Positions 24,424 through 36,482 of a stretch of DNA of 64,000 bases are shown piece by piece (positions within the stretch are counted from its first letter, which is position 1; every line of letters begins with the position of its first letter). Where the stretch lies: positions 1,001,501-1,065,500 of the forward strand of contig LSRY02000009.1 in the NCBI GenBank assembly GCA_001643675.2, given 5' to 3'. Position numbers and translations under genes: made by a program. The stretch is from Monocercomonoides exilis (taxonomy: Eukaryota > Preaxostyla > Oxymonadida > Polymastigidae). The notes below the pieces were generated by a model, which worked only from the letters and a program-made list of their open reading frames with translations, had not been told where the DNA came from and made no database searches.

Positions 24424-24819
24424 GACGGTTCAACCTCGATGTTCTACACCCCGACAACCGAGTCGTCAGAAGACACCCCCCATAATCCCCAGCAGCATCT
24501 GTGAGCTGACTGGAGAGAAGGATACAACTCCACTGAAGAAGAGAGGCAAAGATCGGAAGAAGCATAGTGGAAGAATCATCGTACAGATAGGGAATGACAT
24601 TGAAGAGGTAAGGGCCAAACCGATGTCGCCTCAAAGACATCCCAAGAGAGGGAGGGAGAAGAGACAAGGGCCGCACCGTCACCCGCACGCTCTCAATTCA
24701 TCCTCCGCACGATGACGTGCTAGACAGAAGGGTTTAAGATCATTACTAATAAATAAATAAATAAATAAATAAATACAAAATTTAATAAGAATAAAAATAC
24801 AATAAAAGGGCTTTCAAGA

Positions 24820-24915
24820 CTCATTGTTGAGGAGCAAACCTGCTCCTTGCGTTTGTTGATTCACTCCATTGCGAATTTATAAAAACGCAGTGAGACAGGT
24901 TTGCTCCGAGATAAT
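24820..24915. repeat. Internal complementary region of DIRS-like copy A
   Basis: About 95 bases join the two outer element ends back to back: one half matches GAGGAGCAAACCTGCTCC..CCATTGCGAAT, the other TATAAAAACGCAGTGAGACA..GATAAT. The same block occurs at 32650-32743 in the fuller copy, where both outer ends are present for comparison. This is the diagnostic arrangement of DIRS-type elements. Confidence 0.8.
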
Positions 24916-25570
24916 AGCAAGACGGATGGAGAGACGACAGGAGGAGTGGTGCGAGGGGGAGTCAGAAGTGTGTGGGGAGATGACGAGAAAAAAGGGGCGA
25001 GATAGAGAAAGAGAGAAAAGAAGATCAGACGCCCGAAGTGGTTTCTGTACGTCGAGAATCTGGAAAGACACAAATGGAATGAAGAAACAGTTTAAATCAT
25101 AAGCCAACTCCTTTAATTGTTATCGAACAAGTCGCAAAAAGAAGTGTCAGATTATCCCACGCAGCGTGTGATGAGTGGATTTTCTCTGCTGGATCAGCAG
25201 AAGAGCGGGAGGCAGAGCGCTGCACAAGCAGTTTTTTTTTTCACGCCTCGCATGAGCGAGAGCGGTTTTTCTTTCTGCTCCGTTTTTAGCTTTCGCCTCA
25301 CCGGCTTCCTGCACAGCCTGCAGGGGAGAGCTCCGAGGGGCAAGTCCCCTGCCCTCTGGTCTTCGTGACCAAGGCAAAAGGCGAAGTCGGTGGTGAAGTG
25401 AAGCGGACAATGCATTATTTTATTATTCAATTTTTATATTATTGTTTTGAATTTGATCTCACCCTTTTTCCACGTCATTTGGGGAGGGCGAAGTTTTTCA
25501 CTCAAACCACCCATAATTTAAAGATCAAACTCATTATTTCGGAGCAAATCCTGTCTCACTGCGTTCTATC

Positions 25571-26770
25571 AAAAGTTTAAAGCATTTGCATGCAGATTTC
25601 TAATTTGAAGATGCTTTTTTTTTTTTAAAGGAATTGCATACATGTTATCCCAATCAGTGAATTTCCTCTCCATGATCAATAAGTTTTCGGAGCAGATTCA
25701 ATTAGGAAAGATTCAGACTGTGAAATGTCCATCAATTACTTATAGAACACTTCCATAAAAAAAGCATGACAAAAGGAGAAGATGGTGGAAGCCATTGAGT
25801 TAGCTCAAATAAAGCTTTTATATTAGAAACAGAAGAGTTGTAATATGAATTGAAAATGCAAGTAAACGATTCATTTTTAACCGAAAAGGTTTCCTTCATT
25901 TTCAATTTTCATCACAATCATCACCATAGCCATTTTCATCTTTTCCATCAATTTCCCTACTTCATTATCTTCTTCATTCTTCCTCTTTTTCCTCTTTATC
26001 AACACAGAAATTGTCTTCATAATTATTTCCTTTTTATGTTTTCACAATAAATAAAACAACCAATTCACTTCGTTTATTTCACATTCTAGATAGAATTTTT
26101 CAAAAGTGCGAAGCTGATTCAGTTGCTTTCTTCTTTTCTCCCTCAGATGGCTTTGCTCAAAGTTCGCGCCGAATGAATGAGCCTTTCATTTCCCCTTGGC
26201 ACAAGGAAACAAGGAGATTTAATGTTGGAATTCTTCAACCAAGTTCAGTTGCATTCATTGCTGGAGGGATGAAATGAAAACGGAATGAAATGATTGTGTC
26301 ATTTTGAAAACATATTTTCTGGAAAGAGAAAGAGGCAGACAAATGTCGAAGAAGCCTTTTGAAAGCAAAGGAACTTGCAGATGATGAAATGTCTGTGTGA
26401 AAAGCCATTGTTTTTCCGATATATTGCAATCTCCAAGATTGAATTTGAGTGAAAGGAAAGAGGAGACAGATGACGAAAAATGAAGAAGAAATGCTGGGGA
26501 AAGGAAACAAACACAATTTCCAGATTGAATTGAAGTGAATTTTAACGATCATGATGATGGTGATATTGCTTCATCATTGTTGCATTTTTGAGAATTGGAG
26601 AAGAACTTTCACATCGAAAACAATTATGAAAACAAATAACTTTTTTGGAAAAGGGAAATGAAAATATATTCACTGGAAACATTGTCAATAAAAGTGACGG
26701 ATTCGAAAGAAAGGCACTTTCCAAACAAACAAGGATTTGTTGCTCGACAACTGAAGTGAAAGATCAAGAA
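25571..26770. other. Intergenic stretch
   Basis: No supported gene. Short frames on both strands (for example 26235-26552 minus) lack domains or good splice structure. Confidence 0.4.
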
Positions 26771-27894
26771 AGCTATTTGAAGATCAGAATGTTAATGCGA
26801 ATCTGAATGAAGTTGAAGCTGAAGCCGAAGATGCTGAAGAAGGAAAAGAAGACAAAGAAAATGATGAAGATGAAGAAACCGAAGAAGCTGATTTTTTGGA
26901 AGAACAAGATTTTGAAGTGGTTGGTGAACAACGCGAAGGCGAAGATGATTACGAAGAAGGCAAAGAAGATACAATTAATTCGAGCAATACAAATAGCTGG
27001 CAAAAAAAACTCATCAACTTTTTCTTTCTTTCTTTTATCGCTCTTCAAACATATTTCCCTTCATCATCATCAACGCTCAAGACGTCTGCGTGCTTGCATC
27101 ATATCTTGGCTAGCAATTCGCTTCGAATGATCGGGTTCAAATTCAACATGTTTGCTGGCTCCAATGATGCTCCCAACACATTTTGCGATTTTGAAGGAAA
27201 TGATGCTGCCAAAACACAATCTGATGGGGTTTGATTGATCCGCGAAAGAGATGCTTGAAATTCGCTTCATGAACCTCAAAGGCAAAGAAGACGAAGAAGA
27301 CGAAGAAGACATCAATGACGAAGAAGACGAAGAAGAAATTCGAGAAATTCCGATTTCTCATTCGTTCCAGATAGCTTTGTTAATTAAAATGTCAATCTCA
27401 ATAATCATTTCTTGGAAGATTCTTTGAACGTTTGGCCTCATGAAATTGCTGTTGAAGCCAATCACTTCAAGCCAATGACAGAAACAACCATCGTCAAAAT
27501 CCATTTCTGCTCGCTTGAAGAGCAAAGGGAAAGAAGTCAGATGAACGACAAATCTCGTATTTGGGCTTCTCTTCTTTTGATGGATTCCCTTTTGAATCTG
27601 CAACAACACATTCTGCCTGAAAAATCAGACCCATCGGAAATGAATGCTTCCAGATGGAGCAGTGCTTTGGAAGAATTTGATGTGCGATGCGAGACAAGTT
27701 CTGCAACTGGGACGATTTTTTCTCGAATTCGAATGCACATTTTCACATTTGGCAGAAATTCTGCTTTTTGTGCCTTCGAGCGAGGTTTGCTCATCATGCT
27801 TGGAATATCGCTTATTTTTCTGTTTCAACTTGGCATTTTCACAAAAGCTTCTGTTTGTGTGGAATTGTTGAAAATCAATTTTTTTCTGATTTGA
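26771..27894 (+). pseudogene. Acidic, poorly conserved gene or gene relic
   Basis: A plus-strand frame from about 26771 encodes FEDQNVNANLNEVEAEAEDA followed by an Asp/Glu-rich run to NSWQKKLINFF. A second acidic segment occurs at about 27250-27360 (MLEIRFMNLKGKEDEEDEED), and a third frame at 27412-27894 includes SRWSSALEEFDVRCE. Frame changes separate them, with no convincing introns between. No family is recognised. Codon and amino-acid bias suggests former or spliced coding sequence on the plus strand. Confidence 0.3.
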
Positions 27895-28202
27895 CACATA
27901 ATTTTTCTTTCTCTTTTGATGATCTTTTGTTCATAATAAATAAATGAGCCATTTTCATTTTTGGGTTTTCCACATACATATGTTTGTCGATCAAAAGAAG
28001 TTTTTGAAATTTTGATTTTGGAGCAAGTTATGCATGAGATCAAATAAAATCGTTCTCGAAATCTTCAGCCCCAGCTGCTTGGGAAGTGTGCTTTGTTTCA
28101 ATTTATTCCGTGAATTTTATGTGTGTTTTTCTGACATTATTTTATTTTTAATGTAATTCTTTATTCTTCTTTTTCATCGAATTTTCAAAGATTCAATTTT
28201 CA
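27895..28202. promoter_or_regulatory. Upstream region of the glycosyltransferase gene
   Basis: AT-rich, with no open frame. It must hold the start region of the gene at 28203, but no specific initiator motif is claimed. Confidence 0.25.
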
Positions 28203-29093
28203 TTGATGTATCTATTGTTGCTTTTCCCGTTTTTCCTTTCTGCAGCTGCATCATCAAGTGAAGAACCTTTTCTTCATAATTTTGTGCCTATGCAAGATGA
28301 CGACTCGTATGAAGTTCCAAAAATCATCTGGCTTTATTGGGAAGGAGAAATGAATCCGGAAGTGCGCTTTCTTTTGCACAACTTGAAGGAAAAAGTCAAG
28401 AATTTCACTCCTATATTTATCACAGATTCGACGCTAAGTTTGTATTTGGATCGAAAAACACTTACATCCGAATTGAAGAAACTTCCTTTGGCGAATCAAG
28501 CTGATTTTATTCGCTTTTCGTTGCTTTACAAGTATGGAGGTGTGTGGATGGATGCAACGACATATATTTGCAATGAAACTATTTTAGAAGACTTTCATCG
28601 AAATTTGACAAAGGCTAAAGCAGATGTGCTTGCCTTCAATAGCTATTGGCCTCCCGCGTATCATATCGAACTTGGGTTTTTGATGGCACCTAAGGGAAGC
28701 CCGCTTCTTGGAAAAGTCTTGGAAGAATTCAAGATTATGTTGCCTATGGGACGTTTATCATACATGAAAGATCGAATTTATGGTGGAGTGGAAATTAAAA
28801 GTCCCGTTATCCACCAATTTGGTTCGGATCCGGAGCATGATTACTGGGGGACTTATTTCATTGCTTATGTTTGCATGCAAACAGTTGTCCAGCGCGATTA
28901 CAAAGGAAAGCCAAATGCCATTCTTATGGATTCGGAAGATTATTTTTACAAACTGAATATTGGTTGCAAGTGGGAATCTGCATGCATTGCGGATAGGTGG
29001 GAAAACGATCCAGAAGTGCGGCAGTATCCAATCACAAAGTTTTATTCTGGAACAAGAGGGATTGTGAAATTCCCGGAAGTTGATGTTATTTAG
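28203..29093 (+). CDS. Secreted DXD-type glycosyltransferase (capsular polysaccharide synthesis-like)
   Basis: This is one uninterrupted exon of 296 codons. Residues 1-18 (MMYLLLLFPFFLSAAASS) are a signal peptide or anchor, implying ER/Golgi-lumen action. PKIIWLYWEGEMNPEV opens the nucleotide-sugar fold. LANQADFIRFSLLYKYGGVW at about residues 98-117 leads into MDAT, where W-M-D-A-T is the metal/sugar-nucleotide site of the Caps_synth/GT32-like superfamily. This class transfers sugars in polysaccharide or glycan synthesis; donor and acceptor cannot be told from sequence. The length is typical of the catalytic domain alone. It is intronless among intron-bearing neighbours, which would fit bacterial transfer, but many protist genes of this type exist. 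It ends in TAG. It sits between two inverted retroelement copies. Confidence 0.85.
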   Translation: MMYLLLLFPFFLSAAASSSEEPFLHNFVPMQDDDSYEVPKIIWLYWEGEMNPEVRFLLHNLKEKVKNFTPIFITDSTLSLYLDRKTLTSELKKLPLANQADFIRFSLLYKYGGVWMDATTYICNETILEDFHRNLTKAKADVLAFNSYWPPAYHIELGFLMAPKGSPLLGKVLEEFKIMLPMGRLSYMKDRIYGGVEIKSPVIHQFGSDPEHDYWGTYFIAYVCMQTVVQRDYKGKPNAILMDSEDYFYKLNIGCKWESACIADRWENDPEVRQYPITKFYSGTRGIVKFPEVDVI

Positions 29094-29724
29094 ATTAATT
29101 GTTATGCTATGTTTTGTTATTTTTCAAAATAACAGTCAGTTATGCTTGTATTTATCTTTTTTTTAAATTCAATAAGTGATTGCCGTATTTATATTCCTTC
29201 CTTTTTTCACTGTTTGTGAGAGATTAATTAATCAATCAAACACACATCTTTTTTTGAAAACTTTTTATTTTATTTTGTTTTGTTTTCCTTTCATGATTCT
29301 TTTTGTATAAACATTTCGTCCAATAATCAGATAAATAGCAAATTTTTGAAAAATGAAATAAAATGTTTGCATTTATGTGATTCTTTTAATATTGCAATTG
29401 CAATTTCTCTTTGACAATTTTCCTCAGTATCATTTTTTGTGTTGTGTTTTTTTAAATGGAAAATTCTTTTTTTTATGCTCACAAACAACAACAAAAATCA
29501 ATCAGCTCATAAGTTTTTCAATAATTAATTTCAATTATTTTTTCAGTTAATTGTTCTCAGTCTTTGCTTCAATTATAATTTTTGTGAATCATGTTTGACG
29601 AATTATTGAAAAGCAGTTGAAAGACAATTCTATTTTCATTCACTTTTTTCTTTTCTTTTCTTTTCTTTTGACTCGTGGACAAAGTGAACAGAAGTATCTC
29701 AGCTTTGATTTTTTCTTTTGATCA
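29094..29724. other. AT-rich intergenic stretch
   Basis: The 3' flank of the glycosyltransferase gene; no other feature seen. Confidence 0.4.
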
Positions 29725-30324
29725 TTGGAAAATCGTATTTTCCACGAATCATCTTCCAGCTTCACCACCACATGCTTGAATTGCTTTGATCGCCACACCA
29801 GCTGCGTTATTAATGATGGCAGCACAGACAAATCAAACAGATCAAAGAATGGTAAAAATGCATTTACATCAGTTGCTGTTAAATATTCGCTTGCTCCCCG
29901 TCTTCGTTCCCTTTAACGCTGTTTGTGAAGAAAGAAGCTGAAACAGCTGAACTGAAAGCATAGCCAAAAGTGCGTCAATACAAACTCACGCACAACATCC
30001 CCATACAACACAACCAGCTGTGTAACGCCATATCCCTCGAAGCATCTGCAGCGCCCGCTGCAACAGCAGCGGCAGCAGCTACAATCTGCACGTGCTGCAT
30101 ATACACCCCAGCTGCCTCAGACACCACAATCAGCAGCCGCCTCTCGATGTCTTCTATTTCTTCTGCAGATCTGCATGCTGCTCCAGTTGAAAAAGAAGAA
30201 GACGGCAAAGAAGAAGAAGTCTATGACGTTGACAAAAATGGAAACGATTGTGAATGTTCATCTCCAGCTGGTACTTATCTTCGTATCCTGACTGGAGAAG
30301 CAGACCAGTGGGCTGTTTCAGTTA

Positions 30325-30357
<33 letters not shown>

Positions 30358-31155
30358 ATGATGAGATGGAAGAAGGAGAAGGAGAAGGAGAAGGAGAAGG
30401 AGAAGAAGAAGAAGAAGAAGAAGAAGAAGGAGGAGGAGAAGGAGAAGGAGGAGGAGGAGAAGGAGAAAGAATGGAAGATTATGACAGAACTGGTTGTGAA
30501 GAGGAAGAAAGTTATGTAACTGTTCTAACTGCTCCGTCGGCTTCAGCTTCTTCCTCAAATAACATGAGTTTAAATACAAATCAGATGGAAGATTCTGCAG
30601 GTTCAGTATCTTCTTTCTTTTCGGCCTTCTTCTTCTTCTTCTTCTTCTTCTTTTACAAATTCAATTTCATTTATGCCTCTTCTTCTTCCTCTTCCACTTT
30701 TTGTTTGCTTTTCAAAGATTCTCACTCCTGAAACAAACAAAAAAATCAGCTACAAACAGCGCTTGGCGTTCAATCTGAATTTAAAAGCGAAACTTCAGAT
30801 GCACAGCTGATGGCTGAGCTGAAGGAGAAATAGATGTCTTTTGTGTATTCTGCAGACATTCTCTTTGAAAGAGCTGAAGACGAGCTGCATGGAAATGTCC
30901 ACCTTGTGCCTACGATGATGACAACTTCCACAAATTCGATTATCCGTACATGAAGAAAGTGGATATGGAAGGAGAAAAAGATGACAATGAAGAAGGAGAA
31001 GGTGAAAAAGAAGAAGACTATGTTGATGATGGTAATGTTCATGAGTGAGAAGTAGAAGTAGAAATTGAAGTTGAAGAAGAAGAAGAAGAAGAAAAACAAG
31101 AAGAAAAACAAGAAGAAAAACAAGAAGAAAAACAAGAAGGCGAGAATGATAGTGA
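29725..31155 (+). pseudogene. Ala/Glu-rich low-complexity coding region, unassigned
   Basis: The frame at 29970-30731 encodes an Ala/Thr/Cys-rich segment (ASAAPAATAAAAATICTCC), then Glu/Asp/Gly repeats and PSASASSSNNMSLN, before running into a poly-Phe reading of a (TTC)n tract at 30630-30650. A second acidic stretch, FHKFDYPYMKKVDMEGEKDD to DYVDDGNVHE, lies at 30930-31046. It is followed by a KQEEKQEE repeat (31090-31137). These may be exons of one acidic gene or a relic. No catalytic motif is seen. Confidence 0.3.
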
Positions 31156-31992
31156 TTATGATATGGAAAATGATAAGAAATTTTATTTTCTGAGGAAATT
31201 TTTGTTGTTGTTTGTTAGAGAGAAATATACAAATACATTTTGCTTATCTTTCTCTTTATCTTTTCCATTTTTTCCCTCTCTTTTTCACAATTTTCCTCAT
31301 CTCCATTCATTTTTTTCCTTCTTTCTTCAATTTTATCAGTTCAATCTTTTCTCTCCATCTCTCTTTTCTCTGTCAAAATTCTATCCCTCTTTGCACAAAT
31401 CATCTGTTTGCTATTTTCCTTCTTTCTCCTTTTCCTTTGATCCTTTTCTTTTGCTCCTTTTCCTTTGCTTCTTTTCCTTCTCCTTTGCTTCTTCTGCTGA
31501 AATCCTCAAAACCCCACGTGTTTTCATTTTTGAACCACATCCAGAGAATTATAAATGCCGCAGAAATATTTCCCTTCATTTAATTGTCCCCGTTTTCATT
31601 TTATCTTTCTGCTTCTTTTTCTTCTCATTCACTCAATTCATTTTTCTCTCTGGAGATTCCCCTTTTCAGAGCATCTTTTTGGTATTTTGAAGATAAAATT
31701 TATCCAAACGTTTTCTTCATCTGATCTCAAAGCGAATATTTTGGTGCGATACTTTTCTCTTCTTTCTCTGTATCTTTTCTTCTTTTCTTCTTTTCCTCTG
31801 TGTCATTCCGTTTTCTTCTTTCCAACTTCTTCTTTCTTTCTTTTTCTCTCTTTCTCTTTCTCTTTCTTTCTCCAATGGCATGATTCTCTCTTTCTCCTTC
31901 CAGAATTGTTCGGTTCTCCCTCTTTCTTCTTTAATTGTTATTCTTTCCTCCATTACCACTCAAAGCAACTTTTCTTTTCCACAATCACTTTT
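31156..31992. other. Pyrimidine-rich stretch without a supported gene
   Basis: Plus-strand frames here are Phe/Leu/Ser readings of T/C-rich sequence and overlap one another in all frames. I treat them as compositional. The stretch ends at the terminus of retroelement copy B. Confidence 0.4.
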
Positions 31993-32027
31993 TTTATAAA
32001 AACGCAGTGAGACAGGTTTTCTCCGAG

Positions 32028-32063
32028 ATAATGAGTGTTGTTCACAATTTATGGGTGGTTTAA
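32028..32063. repeat. Terminal inverted repeat, left arm, DIRS-like copy B
   Basis: 36 bases, starting ATAATGAGTGTTGTTCACAA, exactly reverse-complementary to 37484-37519. Confidence 0.95.
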
Positions 32064-32649
32064 GTGAAAAACTTCGCCCTCCCCAAATGACGTGGAAAAA
32101 GGGTGAGATCAAATTCAAAACAATAATATAAAAATTGAATAATAAAATAATGCATTGTCCGCTTCACTTCACCACCGACTTCGCCTTTTGCCTTGGTCAC
32201 GAAGACCAGAGGGCAGGGGACTTGCCCCTCGGAGCTCTCCCCTGCAGGCTGTGCAGGAAGCCGGTGAGGCGAAAGCTAAAAACGGAGCAGAAAGAAAAAC
32301 CGCTCTCGCTCATGCGAGGCGTGAAAAAAAAAACTGCTTGTGCAGCGCTCTGCCTCCCGCTCTTCTGCTGATCCAGCAGAGAAAATCCACTCATCACACG
32401 CTGCGTGGGATAATCTGACACTTCTTTTTGCGACTTGTTCGATAACAATTAAAGGAGTTGGCTTATGATTTAAACTGTTTCTTCATTCCATTTGTGTCTT
32501 TCCAGATTCTCGACGTACAGAAACCACTTCGGGCGTCTGATCTTCTTTTCTCTCTTTCTCTATCTCGCCCCTTTTTTCTCGTCATCTCCCCACACACTTC
32601 TGACTCCCCCTCGCACCACTCCTCCTGTCGTCTCTCCATCCGTCTTGCT

Positions 32650-32743
32650 ATTATCTCGGAGCAAACCTGTCTCACTGCGTTTTTATAAATTCGCAATGGA
32701 GTGAATCAACAAACGCAAGGAGCAGGTTTGCTCCTCAACAATG
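32650..32743. repeat. Internal complementary region of DIRS-like copy B
   Basis: The first half (from ATTATCTCGGAGCAAACCTG) complements the outer left end at 31994-32030. The second half (ATTCGCAATGGAG to CTCCTCAACAATGAG) complements the outer right end at 37516-37570. In DIRS-type elements such a region templates the joining of element ends during circle formation, which is the inferred role here. Confidence 0.9.
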
Positions 32744-33141
32744 AGTCTTGAAAGCCCTTTTATTGTATTTTTATTCTTATTAAATTTTGTATTTATTTAT
32801 TTATTTATTTATTTATTAGTAATGATCTTAAACCCTTCTGTCTAGCACGTCATCGTGCGGAGGATGAATTGAGAGCGTGCGGGTGACGGTGCGGCCCTTG
32901 TCTCTTCTCCCTCCCTCTCTTGGGATGTCTTTGAGGCGACATCGGTTTGGCCCTTACCTCTTCAATGTCATTCCCTATCTGTACGATGATTCTTCCACTA
33001 TGCTTCTTCCGATCTTTGCCTCTCTTCTTCAGTGGAGTTGTATCCTTCTCTCCAGTCAGCTCACAGATGCTGCTGGGGATTATGGGGGGTGTCTTCTGAC
33101 GACTCGGTTGTCGGGGTGTAGAACATCGAGGTTGAACCGTC

Positions 33142-34463
33142 TCACTTTTCTTTCCTCCATCCTTCAGAAGACTCTCTTCTTTTTGATCGTTTTCTCGTAG
33201 GTTTCTTCCCTTCTTCAATACCAGATTTTGGTAATTTCTCAGTGCGATCTTTCGTATTTGCCTCTGCTATCTCGGGCTTACCCTCCTTCGAATCTCCACT
33301 CTTATCTGGCTTGTAATCTTCTCCCCTCTGGGGTACTGATCCACCGATTGTCTCCAGGATCCAATTTGTGTCTGGCACCGGTAACGCGGTATAGTATTCC
33401 TGGGTTACTCTAGAACCTGGCGCCCATCTCGCGTACATATTGATTGCTTTCCAATCTGCATCTTGTTGTCTTGCAAAATGTGTTATCACAGCTTGTCTTA
33501 TCGAGTTTGCGGTAAATGTGTCTGGTATTCAGTTTTCTCTCAGGACCGCCACTAATTCTTCTTTGATCCTCTGCAGGTTATCAGGTCTACTCCCTTCTAT
33601 GTCAAATCAGATATGCTTGTCTCAAAAGATGTCTTTGAAAAATCCATCCAGCGTTGGAGCGCTTCAACTGCATCGATACGTGGGTTTTGGTGGTTATTTG
33701 AAATAACTTTGATAATCTCACCTCCAGACGTTTTGATCTGTCCTTGCGTAAGTATTGTATTATCCTTGAATATCGTTGTATCACTTCTCATTCTCTCCAG
33801 CTCTGCTGGCCTTAACGCTCCAAAGATCATAATGAGGGATGAGGGCTCTCCTCTGGAGTGCTTGTGGGTCTATTGAGTTGTATGTGGTTTCTTCCACTTT
33901 TGAAATAGTTGTCAAAAACCCACATTGATTTAAATTGCTTGCACCTTCTCTGCTTATCTCTCTTGTAAGTTCAAAGAGATGAATTAATATCTTTCTCCTC
34001 CGTCTTTATTTCTCCGAAAAGGTTAATAGACTCAATCACTTTTCTTTCATCTTTATTAATCTCTCCACTTAAAACATTTGTACAGGATAGAGTTTCAATA
34101 AATACTCCCCTAATCCATTAAGCATCTTTGGTTGTGATGGGGCCAGTATCATCAGTACTTCACTTGTCCAAGACTTGTTAAATCTTCTCAGCGTTCTCTA
34201 CGAATCCCTTTCGTTCTTTTGAATAGTCAATATTGATGCTGATATGTCCTTCGCTCCAACGTTATCTCTCTACGTTTGAAGAAATTCCCTTCTTATATAT
34301 TATCATCTCCAGTCTTGCACTAATTATTTAACATGGGGGTAAATTCGAGTCATCACTTCTCATCTCTTTGAAGGTCAATCCGATGTTTCTCAATAACAGA
34401 TTAGCACTATCTAGTTCAACTACAGCTCAATCACTCTTTCTCCCTTCTCAGAGAGGATCGTTT
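33142..34463 (-). pseudogene. Tyrosine recombinase remains of DIRS-like copy B
   Basis: Minus-strand frames at 33830-33597 and 33489-33142 match the recombinase of copy A: FGALRPAELERM, then (by translation) SIRQAVITHFA, then YARWAPGSRVTQEYY. The residue after the catalytic-type Arg is Gln here but His in copy A (one base). Sequence between 34463 and 33876 is homologous to copy A and full of stops in both, so the N-terminal half decayed before the copies separated. The Lys/Arg/Ser-rich C-terminal tail also matches. Confidence 0.7.
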
Positions 34464-36482
34464 CTAAAAAGTTCCACAGAGCACCAACGCCATCGGTTCT
34501 GAAATAATATCTAGTGTTCTCGGTGCGACTATTTGCAATATCTCTTCAACTTTCTCCCCCTTCAATGCATAATTCGGCTTTCTCGCCATCCGGCCGAGTG
34601 CATCTGCTTCCATATTCTGTTCTCCCGGGAGATGTTCCGTCTGTATTATTATGTCCAGGCTGTTCAGTTTCTTCTCCAATGCTCTCAGTGTTGGAATGAG
34701 CGATGGCGCTCCCCTCTTCTTCTGTATTGTCCATCTTGTGGACATATTGTCTGTCTTCAGACAAATATGATCTATCTTCTGCTGTTGCATCCACGCTCCC
34801 TTTCTCTGTAATCTCCTCAACACTGCTCTGGACTCCTTTTCGTTTATCGCTAACGCACTCTCCTGGGGGGTCCATCTTCCGTGGACATATATCTTCTCCT
34901 CTTTGTTCCCCATCGGTATTGTTAACACTGCACCCCATCCCAGCTCTGACGAATCTGTTGTAAGTACTGCTGGCCTTGTTCTCTTTTTCAGACTCCTTGG
35001 TCTGTTCTCTCGCAGGGTTTTCCTCCAATGTGTCAACTCTCCTAACAACATTGGGTTGGCTATCACAGTCCCGTTCCAGCCTCCGCGGGCTATTGCCTGC
35101 CTTAGCAAGTATTTCATACGCTTCATCCACAAGCTCGCTGGTGGGTGTTGTAACCTCACAAAATTCAGCCTCCCGAGGAGTGCTGCAAAGTCTCTCGTCT
35201 TTTGTATACTCCTTTTCTTTTCATGTTCTATCCATTTTCGCATATCCTCTAGCAGCAGCACTCTCTTCCTCTCTTGGAGCGTCACTTCCATCTTCTCTGA
35301 ATTCCACAACCATCTTAAAAACTCCGCACTCCCTATGGGCTCCAATTTCAGCTTCTCTTCTGACAGTATCCAGCCCAAATTTCTCAGGAACTGGGCTATC
35401 TCCTGTGAGATCAATCTCAATGCATCCCTGTCTGAGTGCATGAGGAAAATGTCGTCCAGATAAATTACTAGCTTGACTTTCCACTTTTCTCTGATGAACG
35501 AGGCTGCCCTTTTTGTTATCTTTGTGAATGCTCTGGGAGCATCTTTCGCTCAAAAAGGCATCCCCACGTTAGCGTAGCATTGATTCTGAAAGCTGAAACG
35601 CATATAGGGACTGAATTGCTCGTCCACCTTTACATACTGGTATGCACTCGATATGTCCAGAGTGGTCATCCAATCGCTCTTCTCCAGGAGTTCCACAACT
35701 GTCTCCTGGGAATCCATCTTGAAGTGTTTCCCTAGCACTTCCTCGTTTACAATTCTGCAATCCAGAATCTTCCTCCACTTTCCGTTCTTCTTCCGGACCA
35801 TGAATGTCGGGTTGAACCACTTCACCTCCGACTCCTGTATGGGCTTCACCACTCCTTCCTTCAACTCCTCCTCCAAGAGGGATAAATAATTGTTTGTCAT
35901 CTCCATAGTCCCCCGATACTCTTGTCTGTATCTTCTCTCGTCGAGTGAGATTGGGGATTGGGGACTTTTCCATCGAGCTTTTATACCACGGCTTACAAGT
36001 TTGTCTCCCCCAATCTTCCTCCACTCGCTCAGTCTGTTCACTAGTCTCCCAGGAAGTGGCTCTTTCGGTGGTCCAATCACTATGCTCTCCCTCACTCCTG
36101 GCGTCTTGTGGCCAGGTTGCGTCTGTGTATTCCCTTCTTCTTCGAGAGTCTCTAATATAGCTGTCCTCGAGCTCCCCTCCCGGGCACTCCCAATTGGGGG
36201 CTCGATAACAATCCCAAAAGCTCTCAAGACTATCTTCCCTTTCTCCCTCTCGCTCTTCTGTCCCGTCACTCGGGGATATTCGGAGTCTCCTTCTGTTCTC
36301 GTTGTCTCGTGACGTACATCTTCTATCGATATCTCTCTCGCCGAATCCCCCGTGATTTCTCGTTCTCTCAACTTTCTTTGGTCTGGCGAGTTCAGAGTCC
36401 CTCTGACGTTCATCTGTTGTTTCTGCATTTCCGTCCCTGATCGCGTCTCGCCCGGAGCTATGGTTGCTCGTCTTGTATTCAT
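34464..36482 (-). pseudogene. Gag-like/reverse transcriptase/RNase H gene of DIRS-like copy B
   Basis: One frame runs from 36482 to the TAG at 34464, interrupted only by TGA at 35552-35550. The N-terminal third is charged and Arg/Ser/Thr-rich. RT motifs follow: KEGVVKPIQESEVKWFNPTF, VRKKNGKWRKILDCRIVN, DWMTTLDISSAYQYVKV, MPF-TGA-AKDAPRAFT, and VIYLDDIFLMH with the catalytic DD. RNase H motifs are TTDSSELGWGA, LKTDNMSTRW and NMEADALGR. The TGA replaces the conserved Gly of MPFG. A second open frame in another phase (36555-35569, Arg/Glu-rich) overlaps the first third; I treat it as a shadow. RT and RNase H identity is certain; activity depends on how the TGA is read. Confidence 0.85.

Larger units (their letters stand above)
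22535..25570 (+). mobile_element. DIRS-like retroelement, copy A, 5'-truncated
   Basis: From about 22535 the sequence follows the copy at 31.99-37.57 kb (reverse strand) closely to the 3' terminus near 25570. It holds the RNase H part, a decayed tyrosine-recombinase region, an (AATA)n tract at about 24750-24775, an internal complementary region (24820-24915), and a 3' end with the ACCACCCATAA..CTCATTAT inverted-repeat half (25490-25535). Several short frames in 24.4-25.4 kb are identical in both copies, so they are recent relatives. The gag and RT part is missing; homology begins abruptly in the RT/RNase H linker. Confidence 0.85.

Noticed and set aside
31163-32010. Overlapping Phe/Leu/Ser-rich frames
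   Set aside because: Pyrimidine-rich sequence keeps several frames open at once; no conserved motif or splice pattern.
34546-35130. A 194-codon frame overlapping the RNase H part of copy B
   Set aside because: Opposed by clear RNase H motifs in the main phase, and its sequence is the phase-shifted translation of the same conserved region.
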